The notes under the pieces are model-generated. The model did no database searches. It was not told the origin of the DNA and saw nothing but the letters and a program-made list of their open reading frames with translations. A stretch of DNA of 64,000 bases from Macrophomina tecta (lineage: Eukaryota; Ascomycota; Dothideomycetes; Botryosphaeriales; Botryosphaeriaceae). The stretch is taken from contig JAKSGN010000006.1 in NCBI GenBank assembly GCA_024180945.1, positions 496,001-560,000 of the forward strand, given 5' to 3'. Both the position numbers and the translations under genes were made by a program. This document shows, one piece after another, positions 45,080 through 57,100 of the stretch (positions are counted from its first letter, which is position 1; each line of letters opens with the position of its first letter).

Positions 45080-47251
45080 TCAGCTCATAAGGCCGCCTGG
45101 AGCCATGAGTGACTCGAGCGGACGGGAAAAAAAAATCGAGAATTTACTCACCCCAGCAACGTAAAACGGCAGCCCAAACCAGCCATTTCCCTCGCCCTCA
45201 CCACCAGCACCATCCGCCCTTCTAGCCAGCCTCGTCCCCAACCCAAACAACCCCGCAAACGCCATCTCACCCGTCAACACCGCCACCAACTCCAACAGCG
45301 CAATCCCCGCGTACAGCTGCCCCAAGCGACTCCCCGTCGTGGAGCCCCTCTCCCCTCCTTCCCCTTCACCACAACCATCGCCTCCCGCAACGCCCACCGC
45401 AAAATGCGCCACCAAACCCCTCATAGTCTGAGTAATGCCATTGCCGCCCGCCCCGAGCACCAATCCCCCAACCACACCCACGACCGCCATTCCCGCCGCC
45501 GTCTTTCCGTTTCCGTCAGCGCGATCAAACACGCTCGCGCCGCCGATCATCCAGCTGCCGGCCGCCAGGAACGCCAGGCTGCAGCGCGCGACCCACGTGT
45601 CGAGGGCGACGGCGCGGAGACGGCGGCGCGAGGCGACGTTGCCGAGGAGAGGGAGGAGCAGGAGAACGAGGAGCGAGATGGCGGCTTTGAGGGAGAGAAG
45701 GTAGCCCGCGGAGGCGAGGGGCCAGTGCAGCGTCTTGGAGGCGAACTGCAGGGTGAGGTGGTTGCTCATCAGGGCGAAGGTCTTGAGGAAGATGGTCGTG
45801 AGGCAGAGGAGCAGCGGGGTGTTTGGGAGGGAGGGGCGGCGGAGGAAGGTGCGAGCGATTTGGAAGAGCGAGGACCTCTGTGGCGCGGGTGGGTGTTTTA
45901 ATGACGTGAAAGCGTCTTGTTTACTGGGAGGGTGAGAGTGAGGGGTGACTGACCTTGGGTTCTGTGGAGATAGCCGTGTCGCGCGAGGAAGAATGCTCTT
46001 CGACGACGCTGTCGTGTCGGCGAGGAGGCTGGGGAGGCAGCGTTTCGGGCATGGAGAGGATTATTGGGAGAGACGTCAGGAGGACGGGTGTGCTAATTTT
46101 GAAGGGAAGCCAGAGGTCGTGAGATAACAGCCATGATCCGCCTGCGGCGGAAACTATATCGGTCACCCTAATGAGAGCGCCGACAAGGTAGAAGGTAGAT
46201 GTCCTGGCATGCGTCAGCTTCCATGATACTTGAAGTATCGCAAGACACTCGGAGGAAGAGTTAGAAGAAAGACTGGATTCTACCTTGAATTCTCTGGCGC
46301 AACATCGACAATCACGGTATTCATAAGAGCCGATATATTCCGGTGCCCACCTCCCATGAATTGGAAAATAGCGGAAGCCCAAACGAGTCTTGTTGGGAAG
46401 ACTTGATGAAAGTAACCTGCAGGGTGAAAGATCGGTATCCCGAGAACGACAACGGATGGGTAAAATGACCTACAGACGAATATCACCCAGAGGTAGCTCA
46501 GTATTTGCCCAGTCATTCCTAGCAGCAACACCGGTTTACGTCCCCAAACATCTGCCAGTCGCCCGAAAAGGACGGTGCAGAGGAGACCTGATTGCATAGA
46601 AACATTAGATATTTCGTTCAGGAGTTACCAGCAGGACTGGCTCGCAAGCACTCGTGAAACGTGGCCGTCCACCAGCGCCTGTTCTACACGGCATGGAAAT
46701 ATACGAAGCGAAAGGCATATTACCCAACCAACGTATGTTGAGGACAAGCACAGGTGAAACGATAGTCTACGCATAGCAGAAGCCAACGCACCCGGAACCG
46801 CCGCAAAGAAGCTCTTCAACGCGCGCAAATACGCCAACTCCACCTGAATGGCGTCGCGCTTGCACAGCTCCTCGCGCACGTACTGAAGCGGCGGCGGGCC
46901 GACCATGCTCGGATTGCGGGCGAGGTAATAGTCGCGACAGACGGCCATCTCGAGCAAGCGCACCTCCGGCGCGGCGGTCAAGCCATCGCCCAGATCAGCG
47001 ACGAGCGAGAGCGCGCCGCAAAGGATGGCGGCGCGGGGCCAGAACTGAGCGCCATACGATGGTGATGGCGGTGGTGGCAGCAGCGGGATCCTGGATGCCT
47101 GGCCCGCATTGTCGGGATGCGCGTCGTCGTGGGGTTGAGGGCGTTTGCGGGTGGTGGAATAGGTGCCGATGCGCTGGCCCGGCTGGAGCAGTGGTGCGGT
47201 CTCCTCGGCGTCGGCTTCGAGGAGAATTGACCGGGTGATTGAGTTCTCCAT
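45080..47251 (-). CDS. MFS transporter, drug:proton antiporter-like
   Basis: Four coding exons are well supported (47251-46792, 46587-46284, 46203-45954, 45877-45152). A soluble N-terminus (starting MENSITRSILL) leads to a first helix and CRDYYLARNPSMVG. The MFS loop motif GRLADVWGRKPVLLLG, then VFPTRLVWASAIFQFMGGGH, TFYLVGALIRVTDIVSAAGG and a second six-helix half follow. The 204-bp first intron is long for this genome. The C-terminus is uncertain: reading on gives a stop at 45080, while splicing at 45151 would give a different short tail. The sequence fits fungal multidrug-type exporters of unknown substrate. Confidence 0.82.
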
Positions 47252-47759
47252 TAACAAATTTCGATAGATGTAGAAAGACCGCGGTGGGAGTGAGTTGGGC
47301 TGGAAGGCGAGGTGGGATTTTGGCATCCAACCCGTGTTTACCCCTCCTTCATGCAGCTACTCAACCTTATCTTGAGGAAGCTTCTTATTGGAGAATCTGG
47401 GAGGAATGTGAACCTCAGGGGTCAGATAACCACCCAGTCGACCAGGTCACAGGCACACACATCGCAAATCTCAATAAAAGCCACTAGCTTAGCATATCAA
47501 GCCCAACCGCGAAGAAGGGACGAGATAGCCTTTCTGTGCCAAGCCTTGTATAGATTGGATGCATCTTTTGTCATGAGTAAAACCCAAATCAAGCTTGAAT
47601 TCTGTCGAGACGCCTGCCTAACAGCAAGTCTAAATGTCCCCCTTGCCCTGTAGACGCCTTAACACCCCGCTTTGTTCAAACGCCGGCATCATGCATTACT
47701 TATGGCTACTGGGCAGCACCTACTCTTTTTGGATGTCACTGCCATCTATTCCTAGCCTC

Positions 47760-49111
47760 TCACGAAAAGAACTTGGCGTAAGCCGCCTTCTCCTTCTTCC
47801 TGAACTCGGCGAGCTTCTTCTTGGCGTTAGTGAGTCCGTTCAGAACGGCCGCATCGTTGGGTGCGAGCTTCTGTGCTTCTTCGTAGTCCTTGATGGCCTC
47901 CTCCTCACTCTTGCGGGCCTCGCGCGCCTGGGCCCTACGGAAATAGGCCTTCGCCTTGTCCGAGTCGCTGGTGCCCTGGACCTCAAGAGCACACGTCGCG
48001 CTTTTGACGGCGTCTTCGAAATTCTTCAGCTTGTTCTGCAGCAAAGCGCTGTTGTTGTGCAGCTGGAAGCGCAGGGACGACAGCTGCTGCTTCGTCTCCG
48101 GCGGATCCCTCTCCTCAACCTCGGGGTTCTCGTTCAAGTAGCGCAGACCCTTCTGGTACTTGGCCAGACCAAGGCGCAGGTCGCCCGCCTTGAAAGCCTT
48201 GTTACCCATGTCCTTGAGCTCGGCGGCGATCTTCGCGATCTGAGGGGCAGTGAGCTCCTCAGACTGATCTTCGGGATAGTCTTCATAAGGATCGCCAGTG
48301 CTATCGGGAACACGCTCGGTGCATTTCTCGTAGTCCTCGCCCGTGAGCTCACCGCAGTCTGACAGACGTCAGCTTCGATTTTATTTTATTTTTTATTTTT
48401 TTGAGGGGACGGTTCTGAAGACCTACCGGCAATGATGGGGAAGTGCTCCGGGGCAGGTCTGTCCTGTGCAGCAGTAGGGAGGTTCTCAATCTGGCGCACG
48501 ATCGACTTGCCATTGATCACCTCGCCGAAGACGACGTGCTTGCCGTCGAGGTGGGGCGTGGGGACAGTGGTAACGAAGAACTGAGAGCCATTGGTGCCGG
48601 GACCGGCATTGGCCATAGACAGCAAGAAGGGCTTCTCGTGCTTCAACTCAAAGTTCTCATCCTCGAACTTCTCGCCGTATATGCTCTCGCCGCCGGTGCC
48701 GTTGCCTGCGGTGAAATCACCGCCCTGGATCATGAACTGCTTGATCACACGGTGGAAACCGGAGCCCTTGTAGTGGAGCGGCTTGCCCGCTTTGCCTTCG
48801 CCCTTCTCGCCGGTGCAGAGGGCACGGAAGTTCTCGGCGGTCTTGGGTACGACTGTGGGGTCGTTGTTACCACAAGGCTGTCTTGTGAGTGAGGGGCGGA
48901 TAGCTTACTGTCATTGTACTTCGGAGGGTCAATAAGCTAGAAGGGCGGAGGTAGAGGGGCTGGGGGAGACTCACAAGCTCGAAGACAACGCGGCCGGCCG
49001 GCTGGTTGCCGATTTGGATGTCGAAAAAGACACGAGAGCGCTCTGTTTGCTGGAGTAAGTATGCAGCTAGGCAGCTCCACGCGCGGGGTTCAACTCACTT
49101 TGGTCGGCCAT
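47760..49111 (-). CDS. cpr6: Cyclophilin-40 (Cpr6/Cpr7-type) peptidyl-prolyl isomerase with TPR domain
   Basis: Five exons (49111-49099, 49042-48975, 48918-48909, 48852-48427, 48358-47760) encode 371 aa, the usual length. The cyclophilin domain shows [73 protein letters not shown] and [12 protein letters not shown], so the isomerase site looks intact. The C-terminal half has three TPR motifs ([45 protein letters not shown]) that bind the Hsp90 C-terminus. It acts as a cytosolic Hsp90 co-chaperone. The third exon is only 10 nt, coding YND plus one base, and the first is 13 nt. Confidence 0.95.
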
Positions 49112-49603
49112 TGTTGAGTTGCAGCGGGTAGATGAGGGATCAGGCTGGGTGCGGATGCGATGAGAAGCAATGCGCGGGTATGCAATGTGCGATTGATGTG
49201 AGGGCGAACACGCAGTTAGAAGAAGAGCGCGTCGGGTCGTGTAGAGCAGGCTGGAGTCGCTGCTTCAAGAAGATTCCATCCAACCATGACGGATGCGCCC
49301 GGGCCGCCCACCGCCCTAACCACTTCTCAGGGCCCAACCGCCGCAACACCACCACAGTGATCCGCGACAAGGATGGCTCTCGCGCGCCGAGTCTTCGCAT
49401 TGCCTCGGCTCCCGATGAGTCTTGTCGACTCCAAAGAGGATACACCACGCCCGGCACGTGTTAGCACTCAAGGACACGACAATCCATCGCCACCGTCACA
49501 CGTCGCCCCTGCTTCGGTCCCAGCTGATCACAATGGATTTTTCATTCCTGGATTTCAATATCGGCATACCTCGTCGTGATCTACAGCAGCTCAGTTTCAG
49601 AGC

Positions 49604-51263
49604 TCAGTACAGCCCAGCCGTGTACAGCTGATCATACTCGTAGCAGAGCACTCCAGCCTTGATGTTCATCACATCTCCCACCGTTATACTCTCTGCGTTC
49701 ACTCCCAGCGTCATCGGAAAATCCAGTGTGACGTTGCCACCTTGCGCATTGTCGTAGTCCATCAGGTATATCGGCCCAGAAATATCCGTCAGTCTTGTCT
49801 CCAGATCTAACGCTTGCCACGACCACCACAAGCGGTCAAGGTTAGCATGATGCATGTAAAACTAGGTATGTCAGTGGCTTCGTTTGATTCTTCGAGGATT
49901 GAGCTTACGTACAATGGGCTGCAGTCTCCGTTAGTGCTTGGCGTCCCGACAACTAGCAAGAAAACTCACATCTGAAGGACTGGCATAGAGGTCGCCCATT
50001 TGTCCATACGTTCCACCAATACCGTAGTGACCACCGCCATGGACGCCTGATGCATCAAACGAAGGGCCCCCTTCCACCACTCTATCAAACCATCCGAAAT
50101 CGGGCTGGCTGAGAGTCAATTGCGTCTGGTTCATGCCCAGGTACCTCCCGGCAAAATACGGGCTGAAGTCACGGGCGAGACATCGGGGATTGCCACTAAG
50201 GTCGCTCAGCGGACCCAGGTTTACCGTCATATTGACAAACGGACCATCTTGGATGCAGCCACCACCAGTTCGCCCAGGGACTGAAAGAGGATCCGAGAGG
50301 TTTCCGGGGATGGGCAGTCCATTACCCCCAAAACCATACATCGGGTCAAACAGGGGCGAATTCGGGAAATCGCTCTCCGAAACCACGTCCATTGTCCAAT
50401 CCCAGTAAGGTTGAGCCCCATTATAGCCGCATTCTTCACGAAGGCCCTTTTCGTATGTCGCAGTAAACCATCTATGCCAGGCAAGGAAATGGCCCTAAAA
50501 TAATCTGTCGTTAGTACCTGGTCGATCCTGAAATTGGCCTTAGGTCGTTGATCTGTCTTCCGTTCAGACTGAAAACTGCCGAGACGGCACGGCATTTCGA
50601 TGTCAAGCATCGGACCAGACGCCGGCTTTCGCATCAACAAGAGATGTTCTTGGCGCATCACATGGATAGCAGCCCTCCCGCACAGCCAGTCTCCTCATTG
50701 TGACCAATGCCCACATCGACGGGTGAGGGTTCTCCATCTTCCGCATTGGGCAATATGAGAATTACCAACATGACTCACTCACCGTATAGTGAATTTCAAA
50801 AGTCTGGATCAGCGTCAGTTGTGTGATTGCGGATGAGCACCATGTCACTTACTTGATTGATGTGAGTTGCTACAAGGTCTTCAAAACGAGAACCGACACC
50901 GGGCGCATCTGCCTTTGGTGTGATCGGCGGTTGCGTCAAGAAACATTGCACCGCGTCTAGATACTCAAGCTTTTCGCTCTCACTGAGGGTACGCCTGTCC
51001 GCGCTTGTTCAGCAAATTGATTCATCTAGAATCAACCCTGCAGGCCTCCCTGTCAATGAGACAAGGCCCCTGCCGCCCCACATTGGGACTCTTGAAACAA
51101 CTTACCACTCCTTGCGGACGATTGGACTTTCGCAAGCCACGGAATCTCGGACCTGCGGCAGAAGCGCTGCGTTGCTGCCATGCGGAGCCGCGTTCGTCCC
51201 TCGAGACAAGGCGAGAATGCCCAAAAGGAGGAGAGTAGCGCCACACTTCCAAAGCCTTGCCAT
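49604..51263 (-). CDS. Secreted tyrosinase-like type-3 copper enzyme
   Basis: Six exons (51263-51106, 50994-50853, 50803-50783, 50494-49970, 49918-49913, 49861-49604) total 370 codons (369 aa). The N-terminus (ARLWKCGATLLLLGILALSR) is a signal peptide. The CuA site is rebuilt across three exons: ATHINQTFEIHYTGHFLAWH. The CuB site is ASGVHGGGHYGIGG and DPIFYMHHANLDRLWW. PYWDWTMD lies between. The binuclear copper site is thus complete, so monophenol or o-diphenol oxidation is likely; some relatives act in secondary metabolism. The exon coding PI in the CuB motif is only 6 nt. The 288-bp fourth-exon-preceding intron (50495-50782) is unusually long. Confidence 0.9.
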
Positions 51264-52704
51264 GAGCCTACTGAAGCAGCTTGCGAATTGCAACCGTCGA
51301 TCTCTCGGTTCTCCGGCTAAGCGCTCTCTAGCCTGAGCAAGTCTGCTATAGTTCTCGGCGAATAGTCGACCTATATCGAAAATGAATCAGATTGATCAGC
51401 CGGCAAATTACAAGAGGTATGGCCGACTGACTTGCAAATGTAGGGCTGAGAGATTTCGAGAGTGTTCGTGCTGAAAGACAACAGCACAAAATGTGAGCAG
51501 CTGACCTTTAATATGCGGCTGAGACCTACCTGCTCGAGCAACGCCGTGCCGCCCTCGAGTCACTATCTTTACTACCGAGCTCAGCAAGCCGTGCCGCACT
51601 ACATGCTTCACGCATTGGTGCAGAATTCCGGATGCCAGACCCACGGCAGAGACAGCATAGGCGACCCGAGGCACCAATAACGGCACTGGTTTGGGCTTGG
51701 GGCCAAAGTCGTCCGATGACGGCAAAGACAGATGCCGCGAAAACGTGCGACCGGGATTGTCCCGTGAGCGGCGCGTTCTCGACAAGCTTTATGAGTCGCG
51801 ATCTGGACCCACGTCGCAGCTTTCTGTCGGCCGTGCTGGCCAAGAAGGTTCAGAAGCGCTCGCCCCGATGCCTGCGCACGCCAGGACGCCGTGAAACGCA
51901 AGCTGCACGAGTCGCCAGGGAGTGCCCAACCTCGACCTCGTAGCACGGCGAGCGCCTATCTAGAGCACGCGGCTAAAGGTGTTTGCAGGCTGACAGCGCC
52001 GCAGCGGGCTGGGTTGCCGAAAGGGAAGCAGATGCCGTGCACCTTCGGGCCGACAACAACCACGAGGAACTGACACCTGTGAGGCTGGCGCTGAACCAGG
52101 TGCGCATGGGCGCTCCACCTCAGCGCGGAATGAATCTCTGAAGAGATTTACAATGTTGCACGCCTGGTCACACCCCCGCCGGGGATTCTCGACATCCACG
52201 TGGATGAAGCTGTTGTGACAGAAAATGGCGGGCCGGCGCTGCGCCTCCCGCTCGTAACGGCAGTGACCAGCACTCCGCATATTGGCTCGCATGATGCAGC
52301 CTGCGCTTCCGGACAAGGGAGGCAAATTGCGGGCAAGCGCCAGTGCAAATCAGGCCAGGCGCCACCTCGTTGCTTCGTCGGCGATCTCCAGATGACGGGG
52401 TCAAAACCCGCCAGCAAGTGCCCCGGTTGCTGCCACTGTCCGGACAAGGTGCGCAGGGACAGGCATGCTGCCCCGTCCCTATGTATGCTTCGAGATTCCA
52501 GAAACCTATGTCTCGTCGACGATAGATGGGCTTCCCGGCCATTCACCCAGCGTCCGCTGTTTTACGCCCGGTGCGGCGGCTAAGATAATTGATCTTCCCT
52601 TCCCGCCTGCCATTCCTCAGATCTGGTATCGACACTAGACCTCGCATGAATCCCGTCGATCTAGTCGCCGCTGGACCTCGCGCGACACCCTCTTCCCAAT
52701 CCCA
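51264..52704. other. Intergenic, no gene recognised
   Basis: About 1.4 kb between divergent genes (tyrosinase to the left, receptor-like gene to the right). Overlapping frames of 100-130 codons on both strands show no motif. Confidence 0.5.
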
Positions 52705-54194
52705 ATGGCTCCCAACAACTATGGCCCGCAGATACGGGTGACGGCTTTCACCCTCACAAGCATCTCAACCATTATCGTCGGACTCAGGTATGCTCCTCAA
52801 GTGGAACATGATGCGGATAGCCAAAAAAAAAAAAAAAAAAAAAAACTGATCTCTCTGTTAGACTGTACTGCAATGTTCACCTGTTGAAAAGAGCCGGTAT
52901 TTCCGACTTGTTCATGAGCGCCGCACTGGTATGTTGCTTCCGTGTTTGCGAGACAGGACCATGTCTCACGGCTGTTGACAGATCATGACATGGGCTATTG
53001 CGGTTGTCAACCATTACCAGGTCAAGTATGGCACTGGACGGCATATCTATGATTTGGGGATGGTAGGCAATTATTCTACACTAGCATACACGCCGTAACT
53101 AATGTCATGCAGTCTATGGATGCCCTGGAAGGGACTCTTAAATCATGTAAGACCACACAATGATATCTGACCACAGATCAAGCTAATAAAGACGAGGGTA
53201 TTCTTTTCAGATTGCCTACCTCGTCGACCTTCTATTCGTCAAGTTCTCCATCCTTTTTTTCTACTGCGCCATTTGCGACCAGAAGTGGTTCCGAACCGTC
53301 ATATACTCCATGATGGCTATAGTAGGGAGCTTCACCATAGCCATGACCTTTGTCAATGCTTTCGAATGCCCGAACCCTTCCGATGCCTTTACGGTTGAAA
53401 TCATCATGGCTGGCCTTGGATCTTGCAGGGATCTACACTCGATGTACTTTGCACAGGCAGGATTCAACATTGCAAGCGATGCGGTCATCATGTTGATACC
53501 AGTGCCTCTGCTGCTGCGCCTGCAGATGTCAAAGGCTAGACGAATTGCGCTTTTTGGCATCTTCAGTGTCAGTTTTGTTGCCGTTTTAGCCTCTATTCTC
53601 TGCCTTTGGACATTGACAATCTGGGCCAAATCCAAGGACATTCCTTACTCTGGTGGACCCATACTCATCTGGAGCCAAATCGAATTGAACGCCGCAATCA
53701 TCTCTGCTTCATTCCCATCTATGAAGGCGCTATTTGCGCATACTTTTTCCGAAGACACAAGCACGCGGCAGTCCTCGAGCGGTGCGCGCTACTTCAAGTA
53801 CGGCTACGGCGCCAATTCCGCAGACAGGACAAAAGGAATTAAGGTGAAGGACAGCACAATCAGCTTGAAGACGCTTTCTTTCATCAGGAGTGGATCGGGA
53901 GAGACGCGGACATCAACAACACTCTCGCGCGGAGGACATGGATTGCGGGGTTTCGACGCCGGCAACAACAACAGCGACGAGGAGCTATTCTTTGATGATC
54001 CCGCTGGAGAAAACAACCCAATAGGAAGCGGGAAGAATTCGTCAGATGACCGCAGAGACAGAATTGCGACTCTGAAGCCGCTACAGCCAAGTTTCCCGAC
54101 GCATCAAGGCATCATGAAGAGTTTGACGGTCGAACAGACCACGGAGGATGGGACTGGAAAGCAGCAATACTACCGATCGCATTATCTCCGATAA
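52705..54194 (+). CDS. PTH11-like integral membrane protein (fungal rhodopsin-like receptor family)
   Basis: Exons seen are 52705-52787, 52862-52928, 52982-53062, 53113-53146 and 53211-54194. The start (MAPNNYGPQIRVTAFTLTSI) leads into seven hydrophobic helices, including SDLFMSAALIMTWAIAVVNH, AYLVDLLFVKFSILFFYCAI and GFNIASDAVIMLIPVPLLL, and a Ser-rich cytosolic tail. This is the layout of plant-pathogen PTH11-type receptors, without a CFEM domain. The first intron carries a 23-nt poly-A (52823-52845). Exon 4 is 34 nt, so its join to exon 5 is off by one base with the only good donor. This is an alternative splice, sequence error or recent lesion. The long last exon is fully open. Confidence 0.8.
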
Positions 54195-57100
54195 TGCTGT
54201 ACGCTTACGACGAATGATTTGGAGAACCCCGCATGGATTATTTCTCTTTCCGCTTTCCTTTCTGTCTGGGAGTATGAATTACCGGGCGTTTTTTTTTTTT
54301 TTTTTTGTGGAGAATATTGCTATATACCACGGCTGTCATGGCAAAGGATTTCATTAACGGAAAACGCTCACGCCCTGGAATGAAAGACTCAAGAATTGTA
54401 CTAGTACCCATTTGCAAAACTATAACCCGGCGTCTACTTTTCTCTCATTCAAGATACTAAGCTTTTATGTTTCAGACGAAATATCAATGACAATAGAATC
54501 CAAATAATAAGTAGCAGTGCGCATCTAGTCCTACGGATTTCACGCATCTCTCTCTCTGCGAGCCTCTTTCCCGAACTTCCGCCCGCCCAACCCCATCGTC
54601 ACCAGCTCTCCGGGCCCTCTTCTCACTACAGACGCTTAGCATTTCGGTAAACAAGAGCCTCGTAAAGCATTGTGGGTCGAGACGCTGATTGCACCTACCT
54701 AGCTCATCCTTCCCGACGCCCGCCCACGTTCCGCGGCAAAAGCCATCCCATTCCCCCCGCCCCCTGCAGTGGTGGATCATCCGATGGACAAAGCAGTCCC
54801 CACCCCTCCGCATCTGGCAACGGAAAGAGAGAGCGTTGCCGCACACACGCCATCCAATTCATCACGCCTGCAACAGCCTTGCACGAAGAGAAAAGGCCTG
54901 TCGGAGTCGCTGCCGCGTTGCAGGAGGCGCTGCTCGCTTATTGGCTGAGATGCTCGGCGCAACCCTCGCCTGAAGAGTGCGGTTGCTGCATTTTGGCTCT
55001 TTCTCTCTCTCGGCGCGCGCAGCCTTCGGTTCTGCACGTTCTTGTTCCTGTTTGCTTTTTTTTTTTTTTTCGCTTTTTGCTGGGTTTGCCGATGCGTGCC
55101 CCTCTTTTTTTTTTTTTTCTTTCCCCAATTCTATATCTTCCCCGCGCGGATTCGGGTGGTATGATACACGTGTTCGCTGTGGTTGATTTGTGAGGAGCTC
55201 GCTCTCTAAAAAAGCAAGACGTCCGGTTGTCTGCTCCGCGGCCGCTGGAGGGGTCGCGTATGTGCGCTGGAGATAAGGACGTATGTGCCTCCGCGAGGGA
55301 GACTTTGCGGCAAAGCACTTCGATGGCGATGCCCTGGCCGCTGGGGGACGTCTGTTTTTGGTTTTTTTTTTTTTTTTTCCCTTCTCGCTCAGAACATCCG
55401 AGCCGCAGGGCCGTGACTCCGAGTTTTCCCTGTTTGCCGTTTCCTACTGCATCTTTGCCAGGTAGGACGTTCGCGCGCGCGCGTGCCAGGTGGCGGAATC
55501 GTCGTCCATCTTTCCCTCGTCCTTCGTCGGGCGCAGGGCTGACTGGGAAATGGCGATGTGCCACTCGTGTTCGGCGTCTTTTGCGGGCGACTAGGCGAAT
55601 CAGAGGAAATTCACATTACGAAGACGACTACCCCGTCTCGTGGGCGTGGTCTCAGTTGATCTGTTGCTTGTGCTTTAGCTGCGTGCGGAAGGGCCGCGAT
55701 GTGGTTTTTGTTGGTGCGGTGGCGTCGTCATCGCTGGTTCCTGAGCAGTGAAGATCTCGTTATGAGAGGCGAATTTGGGCGGAGATGTGGCCGCCAGTAA
55801 CCGATCGGAAGAGGCGGTTGGTGGGAGATTGTGGATTGGTTTGGGAAGAGAAAAGACGAGTTGTGATCTACGGTCCGGAGTAGGAGCAGACCAGCAAGGA
55901 CTCCGGGGGCTTTGGTGCGTCTTGGGGTTGTTACTCTGAGAGTTTTTCCGCCTTTTCCCCTTCCTTTTCTTTTTCTTTTTTTTTTCTTCTTGGAGCTGAG
56001 TATTGAATGGTACAGGAAATCGTTCTTCCCTGAATTCGAAGATATGAAAACTAGCTGTGCGACATCGTACAAGAACCATTTGGTATGTCGCCGGATGGAC
56101 CTCGAGATATTTAGAAACAGAGTCTGGTAAATGGGAGCAAGCTCTGATTCTACTTCTACTGATTGTCTTAGAGGGCCGTCTCTCTACCTCACAGGCTTTG
56201 TTACCCACTTTCCCTCTCCTTGAGCATCACAGCTCTCTCCGCGCGTGTGACATAATCCCGCACATTGCGAAACCTACTCAGCGAGCAATGACTGCAATAT
56301 CGTAATCTGCCTTTTCCAATGTGGATTAGAAGCATTCCTCCGGATTTAAACGTCTAGAGAAAGGCATGACATTTACGTCCGGATGAAGGCTTCTATTCCC
56401 AACCTATATGAATCTATGACGTTGTAACAGGGGATTTGGCAGTGGAACTCGATCAGCAGTGTGCGGAATCTTATGATCCCGGTGCTCTCCTCGATGGTTC
56501 TTCTCAGTCGGTCATTGCACTGACTAAGTCCGACGGCCACGCGCAATCACATATATGCTTGCTTCATCATGAGCACAGCACCGGGGTTCTGTAGGTCCGG
56601 TGTCAGACCTTGCGGCTATGCTCATCCCGATTCCTGTACTACAAGGGGCGGATGAAATCAGAGAGCATGAAAATGACGTTGGCTAAAGGAAGTTCTTATT
56701 TCCCCATCGTCAGCCTGCCGGCCCGCGCCTCAACACGAACGAGGCTACCCGCTTTGACTACTACAAATGCTTTTTTTTTTTTTTTTTTTGCGAGCTATCA
56801 ACACCCAAGCCGGAACGGCATAACAGCAGTCGTCGCACGAAAGCGGAGAGCTACCATTCATTTTGCTGACGCTGTTACACAGCCTCGAATCTGTTGTCCC
56901 GGATGCGGCGCGCCTTGCGTTCGAGGCTTGCATGCAAAAAGCCATCGCAATCACGCTGCTTTTTCTGCCTCAGGTGGTACAGCAGCACCGCTTTATGTGA
57001 CCGCTGGCTGTGCTAGAAGGAAGAGAGCGTGTTCAGGACAGAAATCCGGAATGGGTCCGACAATCATCGTCGCGGCCGAAAAAGCTTCGAAGGCGTTGCT

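Noticed and set aside
45404..45901. A 165-codon plus-strand frame, Glu/Arg-rich
   Set aside because: Antisense to the transmembrane half of the MFS transporter.
46376..46470. A possible 53-bp intron inside exon 2 of the 45-47 kb MFS gene
   Set aside because: Removing it would shift the reading frame of the conserved helix that follows, so I kept the exon whole.
55227..55751. A 174-codon plus-strand frame
   Set aside because: It crosses a 17-nt poly-T, giving a Phe block, and has no protein-like features.
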